Source of the DNA: Lysobacter_K koreensis
GTDB lineage: Bacteria; Pseudomonadota; Gammaproteobacteria; Xanthomonadales; Xanthomonadaceae
Length of the DNA stretch: 64,000 nucleotides
NCBI RefSeq assembly: GCF_042677045.1
Contig: NZ_JBHTIH010000002.1
Coordinates: forward strand, 744,001 to 808,000
Direction: 5' to 3'
A program made the position numbers and the translations under genes. Shown one piece after another: positions 34,986-43,943 of the stretch. Position 1 is the first letter of the stretch; every line of letters starts with the position of its first letter. A model generated the notes under the pieces. That model saw only the letters and a list, made by a program, of their open reading frames with translations, ran no database searches and was not told the DNA's origin.

Positions 34986-35215
34986 GCCTGCACCACGCGA
35001 TGCGTGCAGGATGGGTTGCAACGCCCAATCGCTATGCTCGACCGGGCGGCTCGAACGCAGTCCTCATCGCAATGTCCGCTGCCCACCCACCGGATCGGCT
35101 TCACCCTCCCGGCAATCTGGGGGATGCTGAGACGATGAAACCCATACCGCGCTCGTGCCCCGCCCGCTCCACCGAAGGCGCGATGCCTCCCAGTCCAATG
35201 CCGCACCCGAACCAG

Positions 35216-36325
35216 ATGATGGCGCGGCCGCATCGCGCGCGCACCGGCCTGCTGGGTGCCGCCCTGGCGCTGCTCGCCGCTTGCTCCGCGCCACCGCCAC
35301 CGCCCGACCCGGCCGAGGTCCGCGCGCGCCTCTTGCGGCTGCTGCCGGCGACGCTCGCCGACCGCAACGGTTGGGCGACCGACATCCAGGGCGCATTCGC
35401 CGCGCTGGAGATCCGCCCGGTCACACCGAACCTGTGCGCCGCACTGGCGGTCATCGAGCAGGAAACCGGCTACGACCACGACCCGGTCGTGCCGGGCCTG
35501 GCGACGATCGCGCGTGCGGAGATCGACCGCCGCGCCGACCGCCTCAACGTGCCGCGGTTCGTCGTGCGCGCGGCGCTGGCGATGACCTCGCCCAACGGCC
35601 AGCGCTACGACGCGCGACTGGCCGCGGTGCGCACCGAGCAGGACCTCAACCGCATCTACGAGGAGTTCGTCGAGTCGGTGCCGATGGGGCGTCGACTGCT
35701 GGGCGGCGCCAACCCGGTCCGCACCGGCGGGCCGATGCAGGTCAGCATCGTCTTCGCCGAGCGCCACGCGCAGGCGCGGCCCTACCCGTATCCGGCGGCC
35801 GGCTCGATCCGCCAGGAAGTGCTGAGCCGGCGCGGCGGCGTCTACTTCGGCATCGCCCACCTGCTGGGCTACCCGACCTCATACCCGCGGCTGCTGTACC
35901 GATTCGCCGACTTCAACGCCGGCCTGTACGCCAGCCGCAACGCCGCGTTCCAGAGTGCGGTCAGTGTCGCCTCCGGTATCCCGCTCGAGCTCGACGGCGA
36001 CCTGCTGCAATACGGCAGCGACCGCGCCGACATTGGCCCCACCGAAGTGGCCGTGCGCACGCTCGCGCCCGCGCTCGGCCTGAGCACCGCGCAAGTAAAC
36101 CGCGCATTGCAGGAAAGTCGCAGCCACCGGTTCGAGCAGAGCGCGCTGTACGAGGCCGTGTTCGCACTCGCCGACCGCCAGGCCGGCGCCAAGCAGCCGC
36201 GCGCGGTGATGCCGCGCATCCGCCTGCACAGTCCCAAGATCACCCGCAAGCTCACCACCCAGTGGTTCGCCACCCGCGTGGAAAAGCGCTATCGCGGTTG
36301 CATGGCACGCGCCGCCTCGGGGTGA
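35216..36325 (+). CDS. DUF1615 domain-containing lipoprotein
   Basis: About 369 residues. The signal MMARPHRARTGLLGAALALL ends in a lipobox LLAACSA. The DUF1615 body has DIQGAFAALEIRPVTPNLCA (about 60-79), AVIEQETGYDHDPVVPGL, MTSPNGQRYDARLAAVRTEQDL, NPVRTGGPMQVSIVFAERHA (split) and HLLGYPTSYPRLLYRFADFN, all characteristic. The conserved EQE/GGPMQVS pattern recalls lytic-transglycosylase-like proteins, but no activity is assigned. The start is uncertain: in-frame ATGs at 35135, 35183 and 35219 are alternatives; this one gives the best lipoprotein n-region. Confidence 0.85.
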   Translation: MMARPHRARTGLLGAALALLAACSAPPPPPDPAEVRARLLRLLPATLADRNGWATDIQGAFAALEIRPVTPNLCAALAVIEQETGYDHDPVVPGLATIARAEIDRRADRLNVPRFVVRAALAMTSPNGQRYDARLAAVRTEQDLNRIYEEFVESVPMGRRLLGGANPVRTGGPMQVSIVFAERHAQARPYPYPAAGSIRQEVLSRRGGVYFGIAHLLGYPTSYPRLLYRFADFNAGLYASRNAAFQSAVSVASGIPLELDGDLLQYGSDRADIGPTEVAVRTLAPALGLSTAQVNRALQESRSHRFEQSALYEAVFALADRQAGAKQPRAVMPRIRLHSPKITRKLTTQWFATRVEKRYRGCMARAASG

Positions 36326-36446
36326 CGGATTGCGGGCTTGCGTGGTGGAGCGAAGAAATGCGCGGCGACGCACCGTTCACCGGTTCGCCGCTATACCTGC
36401 GCCGCGACACCCGCGTTCGCCTCCCCACCCCCGCGCGAGAACCCCC

Positions 36447-36929
36447 ATGAGCACACCGCAGGAACTCGAAAAGAAATTCTGGAAGGCCCTCAAGTCCGAC
36501 CGCACGCTGATGCTCGGCGTCGACGGCGTCGAAGATGGCCATTCGCGGCCCATGACCGCACTGGTCGAAGGCGAGTCGGGGCCGATCTGGTTCTTCACCG
36601 GCAAGCCCAACGCGGTGGTCGAACACCTGGCCCAGAGCCGCCGCGCCATCGCAGCCTTCAGTGCCAAGGGCCACGATCTGTTCGCCAGCGTGCAGGGCAA
36701 CCTCAGCGTCGACAATGACCGTGCGGTGATCGACCGCCTCTGGAACCCGTTCATCGCGGCCTGGTTCGAGGGCAAGGACGACCCCAACCTGGTGCTGCTG
36801 CGCTTCGATGCCGAACACGCGGAGATCTGGCTCAACGAGAACAACCTGCTCGCGGGCATGAAGATGCTGCTGGGCGTCGACCCGAAGAAGGATTACCAGG
36901 ACAAGGTCGCCGACGTCGACCTGCGCTGA
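36447..36929 (+). CDS. pyridoxamine 5'-phosphate oxidase-fold protein (general stress type)
   Basis: 160-residue flavin-binding split-barrel protein like general stress protein 26. It begins MSTPQELEKKFWKALKSDRT; marks are MLGVDGVEDGHSRPMTALV, IWFFTGKPNAVVEHL (about 47-61) and HDLFASVQGNLSV, ending with a long helix and EIWLNENNLLAGMKMLLGVDPKKDYQ. FMN or F420 binding is expected; no specific substrate is known. The ATG at 36447 is preferred to one 39 codons upstream on family grounds. Confidence 0.92.
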   Translation: MSTPQELEKKFWKALKSDRTLMLGVDGVEDGHSRPMTALVEGESGPIWFFTGKPNAVVEHLAQSRRAIAAFSAKGHDLFASVQGNLSVDNDRAVIDRLWNPFIAAWFEGKDDPNLVLLRFDAEHAEIWLNENNLLAGMKMLLGVDPKKDYQDKVADVDLR

Positions 36930-37066
36930 GTAGAGCTGCGCTGACCCGCGCGCCAGCCGCGAAAACCGGTCGTTGCGATCGCACCCGTGCTGGGCGCGAT
37001 CGCCAGTCGGACGCGGGCTGCGGGCTCCGGCGCTGGCCATGTCCGCCAGCGCATCGATCACGGGTT

Positions 37067-37546
37067 TTAGCCCGCCTCCGGAGAGGGCGGTGCTGGCGGG
37101 GTGAACCGCGCCCGGCGCCGCCCATCGCGCAAGGCGGTGATGCGGTCGCCGTGGCCGGCGTCGACGAGCATGTCGTGGAGCTGCATCGCCAGCTGCATCA
37201 GGTCGCTGCCGACCGCGCCGGCAACCTCGTCGGTCAGCGCCAGCACCCGCGCCAGCCGATCGCGTTGCGCCTCCAGCAGGCGCATGATGCGGATCTCGGC
37301 CTGCATCGTCGCGCGCAACTCGTCGCCATCGATGTCCTCTGCCAGCTCGCTGCCGAACAGGTCCAGCGTCGCGCAGACCTGCTGGCACAGGCGCGGCGAC
37401 ACGCGTTCGATCCACGGCACGATCCCGCGGCCGTCGCCCTGGGCATAACGCAGCAGGTTGAGCACGACCTCCATCGAGGCCAGCTCGGCATCGAACGCCT
37501 GCAGGCGCGCTTCGGGCAGCACCGTGGCGGTGTAACTGGTGTCCAT
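37067..37546 (-). CDS. conserved hypothetical helical protein (159 aa)
   Basis: Starts MDTSYTATVLPEARLQAFDA. It is predicted to be all-helical (about 12-130), rich in Leu, Ala and charged residues, with LLRYAQGDGRGIVPWIERVS and CQQVCATLDLFGSELAED. The C-terminal part is basic then Pro-rich (RRRARFTPPAPPSPEAG). No signal peptide, membrane span or catalytic motif recognised. It is a single gene. Its composition argues strongly for real coding, but I cannot name a family. Confidence 0.78.
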   Translation of the reverse strand: MDTSYTATVLPEARLQAFDAELASMEVVLNLLRYAQGDGRGIVPWIERVSPRLCQQVCATLDLFGSELAEDIDGDELRATMQAEIRIMRLLEAQRDRLARVLALTDEVAGAVGSDLMQLAMQLHDMLVDAGHGDRITALRDGRRRARFTPPAPPSPEAG

Positions 37547-37999
37547 TGGGATGTCCTTGTCCGCGGGATCGGTATGCGCCCGACTCTAGCACCGGGCCCA
37601 GGATCGGCAGACCGGCACCGGCCGGCGTGCCTGGGTCGCGATCGTAGTGTCGGGGAGAACCGCGCGACACCGGGCAACGGCAAGCCCGTCCTACCGCAGC
37701 GTGTGGGACGGGATCGACCCGGGCCGCTCGCACCGCCGGTACCAAGCCGCCTCCCGCGACGACGGTGCGGGTTGGGACCTCAGCTGGAGCATGGACTGGC
37801 GCCGGGCCTGCGGCGCCCGGGGACCACCCCGGAGATGCAAGCGGTCGCGCCGGAACCCAGGCCGACCCTCAGCGCGCTGCGGGCAAGCCTTGGCGGGCCG
37901 TGCCTTCCGACACTCGCACACGCGCGCCTGCCGGCCGATGATCCGGTGGTGGCCGCGCGCGGCGGCGGTTCCGCTGCGGCGTTCCACCGGAGCCACGCC
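37547..37999. other. gene-free stretch, nothing recognised
   Basis: About 450 bases before the PspC-type gene. Frames here are Arg/Pro-rich and lack ribosome-binding sites. No inverted repeat pair or terminator is seen. Confidence 0.4.
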
Positions 38000-38425
38000 A
38001 TGAACTGGAACATGCAGCAACTTCGCAAGTCCTCGACCGACCGCCAGCTGGACGGCATCTGCGGCGGGCTGGGCGAGCACACGCCGGTGCCGGCGCTGGT
38101 CTGGCGGGTCGCGTTCGTGGTGCTGGCGGTGTGCGGCGGCGCCGGCCTGCTGGTGTATGCGTTGCTGTGGTGGCTGATGCCCTCGGCCGACAGCAGCGGC
38201 GCGACCGCGGGCAGCGAGTGGAACCTGCACGCGCTGCGCCGATCGGACACCGATCGCCAGATCGAAGGCGTCTGCGGCGGACTGGGCGAGTACACGCCGG
38301 TACCATCGTGGCTGTGGCGCGTGGCCTTCGTCGCCACGGTCTTCGTCGGCGGGGCCGGGCTGCTGGCCTATGTGCTGCTGTGGTTGTTCGTGCCCAAGGC
38401 CGAGGCCACGATTTTGGGCGCGTGA
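38000..38425 (+). CDS. tandem PspC-domain membrane protein
   Basis: 141 residues made of two PspC domains in tandem. Each holds a polar DRQ-xx-G-x-CGGLGE-x-TPVP block (first at about 14-31, second at about 86-103) and a hydrophobic helix (about 34-53 and 106-125) ending in ALLWWLMP or VLLWLFVP. The two halves are about 75 % alike by eye, so this is an internal duplication; most PspC proteins of this size have one copy. The likely role is membrane-stress sensing or envelope maintenance, inferred from the phage-shock PspC family. Confidence 0.92.
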   Translation: MNWNMQQLRKSSTDRQLDGICGGLGEHTPVPALVWRVAFVVLAVCGGAGLLVYALLWWLMPSADSSGATAGSEWNLHALRRSDTDRQIEGVCGGLGEYTPVPSWLWRVAFVATVFVGGAGLLAYVLLWLFVPKAEATILGA

Positions 38426-38559
38426 TCCGGCGCGCGCGCATGCGCGCGGGCACGCTGCGCACGAACACCCGGCTGCATCCTTAACCGCCCGCTAGCGTAG
38501 GCGGGCCTATACTCCGGCCGCCGTCGATCGCGACGCTGCATCCACCCAAGGAGGATCCC

Positions 38560-39156
38560 ATGCACCGCTTGCTCGCATCCGCACTGCTCCCGCTGTCCCT
38601 GCTCGCCAGCGCACCGCTGCTGGCGCAGGACGCCCCACCGAAGATGTCGCCCGAACAGGCCGCAATGATGGAGGCCTACCAGAAGGCCGGCGCCCTGGGC
38701 GAGGCACACGCCGCGCTGGCGAAGATGGCCGGCAGCTACGACCTGGCAATCCGCAGCTGGGAGGCCCCCGGCGCGCCGCCGGTCGTCGAGACCGGTACCG
38801 CCACCCGCACAATGGCCCTGGGTGGCCGGGTGCTGGTCGAGGAGGTCCAATCGCAGATGCACGGCCAGGCGTTCACCGGCCATGGCATGCACGGCTACGA
38901 CAACGTCAGCGGCAAGCACTGGTCGACCTGGAACGACAGCATGTCGACTGGGCTGATGGTCAGCGAGGGCGACTGCGACGCCAAGGGCGCCTGCACCTTC
39001 ACCGGCAGCTGGAACGACCCGGTGACCAAGGGCAAGATCAACGCGCGCATGACCTCGAAGTGGACCAAGCCCAACGTCGAAGTGTTCGAGATGTACACGC
39101 CAGGGCCGGACGGCAAGGAAACGAAGATGATGGAGATCACCTACACCAAGAAGTGA
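38560..39156 (+). CDS. exported DUF1579 family protein
   Basis: 198 residues. Signal peptide MHRLLASALLPLSLLASAPLLAQ, then EQAAMMEAYQKAGALGEAHAAL and a lipocalin-like DUF1579 domain: MAGSYDLAIRSWEAPGAPP (about 50-68), GGRVLVEEVQSQMHGQAFTGHGMHGYDNVS and TFTGSWNDPVTKGKINARM. Function unknown; a secreted or periplasmic small-molecule carrier is plausible by fold. A strong terminator lies about 25 bases after the stop. AAGGAGG precedes the ATG. Confidence 0.9.
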   Translation: MHRLLASALLPLSLLASAPLLAQDAPPKMSPEQAAMMEAYQKAGALGEAHAALAKMAGSYDLAIRSWEAPGAPPVVETGTATRTMALGGRVLVEEVQSQMHGQAFTGHGMHGYDNVSGKHWSTWNDSMSTGLMVSEGDCDAKGACTFTGSWNDPVTKGKINARMTSKWTKPNVEVFEMYTPGPDGKETKMMEITYTKK

Positions 39157-39177
39157 GTTGCTACCCGGCAGCGCACG

Positions 39178-39209
39178 AAAAAGGCCCCGCGATGCGGGGC
39201 CTTTTTTTT
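39178..39209 (+). terminator. rho-independent terminator
   Basis: A run of A, the perfect stem GGCCCCGC/GCGGGGCC with a three-base loop, and eight T. It ends the DUF1579 transcript and, with the A-run on the other side, may also act on the convergent peptidase gene. Confidence 0.92.
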
Positions 39210-39238
39210 GCCTGGGTACGCCGGGCCGCGCCTCGTGG

Positions 39239-40159
39239 CTATTGGTGCGCCAACGCGTAGTCGATCGCCGCACGCACCGCGGCCACCTGCGCGGCGTTGC
39301 ATTGGGCGGGTGTCGCGCGCGGGCTGTCGGGGTAGACCTCGGTGGTGGTCTTGTAGCGCGCATCGGTGATGCCCGCGCACAGGCCGAGCTGCTTGAGCGC
39401 GTACTCGATCACGCCCGGCGCGACCACCGGCGAGCCGATGATCTGGCCGTTCGCGTCGGCCGGGGCGATGTGGGTGACCTTCGCCACCGCCGCGATGATC
39501 GCCTGCTGGAATTCGGGCTGCGGGTTTGCGGCGTCGTCGACCAGGTAGAAGCCGTCGGGGATCTCGCCTGGCTCGTCGGGCTTGCCGTCACGCGCGGCCA
39601 GCGCCGGCCGGAACTCGGATTCGTCGGTATCGGTGGTCTCGTGCAGGTCGACGTGCACCAGCACGCGGTCGCGCACCGGCGCCAGCAGGCGCATCAGCGC
39701 CGCCGACTCCTGCGCCGGGCTGTCGTCGCGGAACGAGCGGTTCGGGTCGATCGCATTCGCGTTCCAGCGGTGGATGCGCTCGTAAGCCCACGGGCTGATG
39801 CACGGCGCCACCAGCAGGTTGATGCGGCCCGCATAGTCGGCCGCGTGTTGCTCGACGAACTGCAGCGCGCCATGCACGCCGCTGGTCTCGTAGCCGTGCA
39901 CGCCACCGGTCACCAGCGCGGTCGGGAGCGCGTCGTTCCAGCCGTTGCTCTTGATCGCGAGCAGCGGATAGGTGTCGGGCGGATATTCGAGCTGGCCGTA
40001 CTCGACCACGTCGTAGCGGGAACGCAATTGGTCGATCACGCTGAGCACGTCCGCCGCGTAGCTGCGCTTGCGGGTCTGGCGCGAGCGCCATTCGGCGCGC
40101 TCCGCATCGCCCCAGGCGACTCCGGGCGTGCCGATGGGATAGGGGCTCGGGTTGGTCAT
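39239..40159 (-). CDS. M14 family metallocarboxypeptidase-like protein
   Basis: 306 residues, no signal peptide. Zinc-site pattern: VTGGVHGYETSGVHGALQF (His and Glu of HxxE, about 84-100) and LVHVDLHETTDTDESEF (third ligand His, about 164-180). RIHRWNANAIDPNRSFRDD fits the substrate carboxylate-binding Asn-Arg. This belongs to the M14 carboxypeptidase/succinylglutamate-desuccinylase-like branch. The start MTNPSPYPIGTPG is preferred to an ATG 19 codons upstream. The substrate is unknown; peptidoglycan peptides or small N-acyl amino acids are possible. Confidence 0.88.
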   Translation of the reverse strand: MTNPSPYPIGTPGVAWGDAERAEWRSRQTRKRSYAADVLSVIDQLRSRYDVVEYGQLEYPPDTYPLLAIKSNGWNDALPTALVTGGVHGYETSGVHGALQFVEQHAADYAGRINLLVAPCISPWAYERIHRWNANAIDPNRSFRDDSPAQESAALMRLLAPVRDRVLVHVDLHETTDTDESEFRPALAARDGKPDEPGEIPDGFYLVDDAANPQPEFQQAIIAAVAKVTHIAPADANGQIIGSPVVAPGVIEYALKQLGLCAGITDARYKTTTEVYPDSPRATPAQCNAAQVAAVRAAIDYALAHQ

Positions 40160-40324
40160 CGCGTCGCCTGCTCTGCGGTGGATCCACGGGGCGGACAAAA
40201 TAGCACCGCGCCGCATCGCGGCGGCGCGACGACACTCCCGTCAGCCTGCAGCCTCTAGCCTGGCTGCGATGGGAACCGACCCGTTCCGCCCCACCCGCCC
40301 CGACCCAGATACGGACAGTCCTGC

Positions 40325-40954
40325 ATGACCAAGACCACCGCCTGTTCGCTGCTGGCCGTCGCCATGCTGATGATGTCGTGCACGTCCGAACGCAACGAGG
40401 AGCGGACGAGCGAGATCGCCCCGGCCCCCGACAGCGCCTCGCAAGGCGCCGCAAGTCCGGCATCGACGGCGGCGCCCGCGCCTGCCGCCACCGGAACGGA
40501 GTGGGGTGCGCAGCCCAACGACGACGCGCCAGGTGCGGCGGATCCCCAGCCGGCCGGAGAACCGGGCGGCGTGCTGCCGCTGCAGCCAGGCGTCTACGTG
40601 CTGCAGGGCTCGGGCTGCTCGGCCCCGGCCAACGCCGGCGTCCGCTTCTACGACGGCGTCGGCCTCAGCGGATCGGCGACGCACGCGTGCCGCGCGCGGG
40701 TGCTTTCGCGTCGCGGCAACGCGTACGTGGTGGATCAGTCGTGCATCGACAGGCCGTCCGGCGACGGCCCGCGCACCAGCGAATCGCAGACGATCACCGT
40801 GCACGACGCACGCACGTTCACCCTGGCAACGCCGGACAAGAGCGCTCGCTTCCGCCACTGCCCGCCGGGCGAGTTGCCCGAGTATCTGCGCGAACGAATG
40901 GCGCTACCTGCGGCCAAGGCAGCGGCAGCTGATCGCCCAAACGCGCCGTCGTAA
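40325..40954 (+). CDS. lipoprotein of unknown function
   Basis: 209 residues. Signal MTKTTACSLLAVAMLMMSCT with lipobox MMSC (Cys19). A low-complexity Ala/Pro/Asp linker (about 30-80) is followed by a domain with PLQPGVYVLQGSGCSAPANAG (split), YDGVGLSGSATHACRARVLS and TVHDARTFTLATPDKSARFRHC, containing about four cysteines that may pair. It ends in PEYLRERMALPAAKA. No family recognised. It resembles the lipoprotein at 34500 in layout, not clearly in sequence. Confidence 0.85.
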   Translation: MTKTTACSLLAVAMLMMSCTSERNEERTSEIAPAPDSASQGAASPASTAAPAPAATGTEWGAQPNDDAPGAADPQPAGEPGGVLPLQPGVYVLQGSGCSAPANAGVRFYDGVGLSGSATHACRARVLSRRGNAYVVDQSCIDRPSGDGPRTSESQTITVHDARTFTLATPDKSARFRHCPPGELPEYLRERMALPAAKAAAADRPNAPS

Positions 40955-41079
40955 GCACTTGTCGCGTCCAAGGCGCCCGCGCGTTTTAGGGGCGGCGGGA
41001 ACGCCCGACGTGCTGGGGAAAGATCCGCTTCCATGTCCCACGACGCGGACCACACCCCAGACGACAACCTGACGGGACG

Positions 41080-41994
41080 CTATTTCGCTGCGCGCTTCAT
41101 GCGCAAGGTGCGCTCGAACAACGCCGTCGTGCGCCGCCACGCTTCGCGCGCCGCATCTTCGTCGTAGCGCGGCGTGGTGTCGTTGTGGAACCCGTGCTGG
41201 GTGCCGGGCGGCTGGTACAGGGTGTACTTGACGTCGGCGGCACTGAGCGCGGCCGCGTACGCCGGCCATGCGGTGTTGATGCGCTCGTCGTTGCCAGCCA
41301 GCACCACCAGCAGCTCGGCCTGGATCTTCGGCACGTCCTCCAGCGGTGCGGCGCTGCCGTAGAACGGCGCGGCCGCGACGAGATCCGGCAGCCGCGTCGC
41401 CAGGAAATTGGCGATGCCGCCGCCGTAGCAGAAGCCGACCACGCCCAGGCGCCCGTTGCCGCCTTCGAGCTTGCCGAGCATGTCGGCCGCCGCGACGAAG
41501 TCCTCCTTGGTCTTGGCCTGGTCGAGCTTGGCGAACAGCGTGCGCGCGGCGTCCTCGTCGCCCGGGTAGCCCCCCAATGGGAACAGCGCGTCGGGTGCGA
41601 AGGCGATGAAGTCCTCCAGCGCGAAGCGGCGGGCGACGTCCTCGATGTGCGGGTTGAGGCCACGGTTCTCGTGCACCACCAGCACCACCGGCAGCGGGCC
41701 CTTGGCCTTCGCTGGCTTGACCAGGTAGCCGCGCGCGGTGCCGTAGCCCTTGGGCGACGGGAACTCGACGTACTTCGCCAGCAGCCGCTTGTCGTCCGGC
41801 TTGACCTGCTGCGCGGCCGCGAACTGCGGGCTCAGCGCGGCCAGCAAGCCGGTCGCCGTCGCCGCCCCGACCGCCAGCCGTGCCGCGCCGGCAAGGAAGC
41901 CGCGGCGGTCGATCGCCCCGTGCACGTACTGGTCGAACAGTTGCAGCACTTCCGGATCGAAGTCGCTGGCCTTGGAACGCGGGGTGTTCGGCAT
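41080..41994 (-). CDS. dienelactone hydrolase family protein, Tat-exported
   Basis: 304-residue alpha/beta hydrolase. A twin-arginine signal (DRRGFLAGAARLAVGAATATGLL, about 29-51) is preceded by a 28-residue leader. The catalytic nucleophile is the cysteine of VVGFCYGGGIA, with VHENRG supplying the conserved Glu and TQHGFHND the His, i.e. the dienelactone-hydrolase Cys-His-Asp triad. In exported members the substrate is unclear; a carboxymethylenebutenolidase-like activity is only a family guess. The start MPNTPRSK is chosen over an upstream ATG with shadow coding. Confidence 0.92.
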   Translation of the reverse strand: MPNTPRSKASDFDPEVLQLFDQYVHGAIDRRGFLAGAARLAVGAATATGLLAALSPQFAAAQQVKPDDKRLLAKYVEFPSPKGYGTARGYLVKPAKAKGPLPVVLVVHENRGLNPHIEDVARRFALEDFIAFAPDALFPLGGYPGDEDAARTLFAKLDQAKTKEDFVAAADMLGKLEGGNGRLGVVGFCYGGGIANFLATRLPDLVAAAPFYGSAAPLEDVPKIQAELLVVLAGNDERINTAWPAYAAALSAADVKYTLYQPPGTQHGFHNDTTPRYDEDAAREAWRRTTALFERTLRMKRAAK

Positions 41995-42177
41995 CGGAGT
42001 GTCCTCGACGGGGCGGGCGCAACCGCCGGTGAGCATAGCGGCGACGGCGTCACGGCCGGGCGAATGGCGCTGGCGTCGCGCTCCCTGCCTCGGGCTTCCG
42101 TAGCCGCTGGCCCCGCGATCCCGACCCTGGAGCACGCTGTCGCGCCCCGGGGCGAGCCAACGCGCGACATGCGGCCC

Positions 42178-43164
42178 TCAACGCTGCGGGCGATGGCGGC
42201 GATGGATCCGCGCCCGGCGCACGCCCATGCCGATGATCGCCAGCGCATAGACGCCCGACACGGCCAGCAGCGTGGTGAACGTCCACGCACCGTGCTTCGA
42301 CCAGAACAGCACGCCGACGAAGCTCGCCATCAGCGCCGCGTAGACGATGCCGTGCCGCAGCAGTTCGCGACGCTCGACAGGGTTGCGGGCGCGGGAGACG
42401 TACTGCCGCACTTCCCAGAACACCGCGCCCAGCACCACGGCCAGGGCGGCGAACACGCTGCCGATCGCGCCCAGCGCCCACTTGCCGGCGGTCGCCGTGG
42501 CCGCCGTCGCGGCCCCGGCTTCGGCCGGTCCCAGCGATGCCACCACGAGCGTGGCGAAAGCCAGCCCCGGAGCGCTGTGGCGCGCGACCTCCCCGACCTG
42601 CGCCAGCAGTTCCGACTGCAGCGCATCGCGGGCGCGCTGCAGGCGCTTGCGCACCGCGCCATCGCTCAGGCCGAGCAGGGCCGCGACGTGGCGGCTGCTC
42701 TGCCCCTCGCGGTAGAACAGCAGCAGGACTTCGCGGCTGTCATCGGGCACCGCGTCGAGCGCGCGCGCCAGCAACTGCGACTGTTGCCCGCCCTGCAGCC
42801 ACGCGTCCGGGTCGAGGCCGCCGTCGACGGCGTTGCTGATCCGCGCATCGGTATCGCCGAGCGCCAGCTCCTGGTGGCGCCGGCGCCGGACGTGGTCGAT
42901 CGCGCGGTTGCGCGTCACCTGGCGCAGCCACGGCAGGAAACTCTCGGCCTGCTGCATGGAGCCCAGCCGCTGCCAGGCCTTGAGGTAGGTCTCCTGGGCG
43001 ACGTCCTCGCTGAGCTGGACATCGCGGGTCACCGCCAGCGCGACGCTGGCCACCATCGCCTGCGTCACCCGGACCAGCCGGGCGAAGGCGTCGCGGTCGC
43101 CGCGGCGGGCGGCAAGGAAATCGTCCTCGAGGACGGGAGGGAGTGCGCTGGTGATCATGGTCAT
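42178..43164 (-). CDS. ECF-type RNA polymerase sigma factor with fused membrane domain
   Basis: 328 residues. Region 2 (about 17-90) has FLAARRGDRDAFARLV, SEDVAQETYLKAWQRL and QVTRNRAIDHVRRRRH; region 4 (about 120-175) has EVLLLFYREGQSSRHVAALLG and VRKRLQRARDAL. After it come about 140 residues with three hydrophobic helices (WALGAIGSVFAALAVVLGAVF, YAALMASFVGVLF, TLLAVSGVYALAIIGMGV) and a basic end. The membrane part may act as a built-in anti-sigma or tether. The ATG at 43158 is an alternative. No separate anti-sigma gene is adjacent. Confidence 0.9.
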   Translation of the reverse strand: MTMITSALPPVLEDDFLAARRGDRDAFARLVRVTQAMVASVALAVTRDVQLSEDVAQETYLKAWQRLGSMQQAESFLPWLRQVTRNRAIDHVRRRRHQELALGDTDARISNAVDGGLDPDAWLQGGQQSQLLARALDAVPDDSREVLLLFYREGQSSRHVAALLGLSDGAVRKRLQRARDALQSELLAQVGEVARHSAPGLAFATLVVASLGPAEAGAATAATATAGKWALGAIGSVFAALAVVLGAVFWEVRQYVSRARNPVERRELLRHGIVYAALMASFVGVLFWSKHGAWTFTTLLAVSGVYALAIIGMGVRRARIHRRHRPQR

Positions 43165-43371
43165 GGTCCGTAAATCCGATGGGCGTTGACTCATGTACGA
43201 ACGGGTGTGGCGGATGTGACAGCGCGGGACGCGCACCGTGCCCATGAAGGAAGGTAGCGCGGCGACCGCTCCCTCGCTCGATGCGGTGGACGCAGCCGCC
43301 CGCCGACGCCCAAGGGACACATTCCGCTGCCCCATCGGGTCGCGAAGGAGCGGATGACTTCCGGCCTATTT

Positions 43372-43410
43372 TTATCGTTTATCAATGCGCACATTATCGC
43401 TCTACGATAA
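43372..43410. promoter_or_regulatory. putative operator/promoter of the DUF2975-XRE pair
   Basis: A locally A/T-rich block contains TTATCG at 43372 and again at 43394, 22 bases apart (two helical turns). The second is the left arm of a palindrome TTATCG-N5-CGATAA ending at 43410. It lies 20-58 bases upstream of the DUF2975 ATG. It is a good candidate autoregulatory site for the small XRE repressor encoded downstream; that is inference. Confidence 0.55.
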
Positions 43411-43429
43411 CTCCCGTCCGGGAACCCGC

Positions 43430-43942
43430 ATGAACGCCACGTCCGCCCGCGCCCTCTCAGTCGCCCGCCCGGTCATCCAGGGCCTGACGGTCCTCAATAT
43501 CCTCTACGCCGCCGGCATCGCCTTGCTGCTGGGCTGGAGTTTTCTCATGCCGGGCTGGCCGGAACGGGCGCTCGGCTTCGATATCGCGTCGAAGTACCCG
43601 CTGGTGCCACTCGGGCTGCGCGCGATCATCGTCGTCGGCCTGATCGGCGCCGCGCTCGCGCACACGGTCCTGCGCCGGCTGCTGGCGATCGTCCACACGG
43701 TGCGCGACGGCGACCCGTTCAACCTCGACAACGCCCGGCGCCTGGACGCGATCGCGTGGAGCGTGCTGGCGCTGGAGCTGCTGCGGATGATCGTCATGGC
43801 GATCGCGGCGGCAGTGTGGGAACCGGGCCGGCTCGGCGGTTTCAGCTTCGCGCCGTGGCTCGCGGTGTTGCTGCTGTTCGTGCTGTCCGGCGTGTTCGCG
43901 CACGGTGCGCGCATGCGCGCCGACCTCGAAGGCACGGTGTGA
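43430..43942 (+). CDS. DUF2975 integral membrane protein
   Basis: 170 residues with four hydrophobic helices (about 17-37, 62-82, 110-130, 141-158). The DUF2975 hallmark is the loop TVRDGDPFNLDNARRLDAIAW (split, about 87-107) between helices 2 and 3. Such proteins are almost always encoded with a small YozG-like XRE regulator, as here (one base between stop and next start codon region). Function unknown. The start MNATSARALS is preferred to the ATG 15 codons upstream, which would lie in the A/T-rich operator-like block. Confidence 0.92.
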   Translation: MNATSARALSVARPVIQGLTVLNILYAAGIALLLGWSFLMPGWPERALGFDIASKYPLVPLGLRAIIVVGLIGAALAHTVLRRLLAIVHTVRDGDPFNLDNARRLDAIAWSVLALELLRMIVMAIAAAVWEPGRLGGFSFAPWLAVLLLFVLSGVFAHGARMRADLEGTV

Positions 43943-43943
43943 C

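Noticed and set aside
37647..38003. 118-residue frame upstream of the PspC protein
   Set aside because: Arg/Pro/Trp-rich, no ribosome-binding site, no domain; looks like chance coding.
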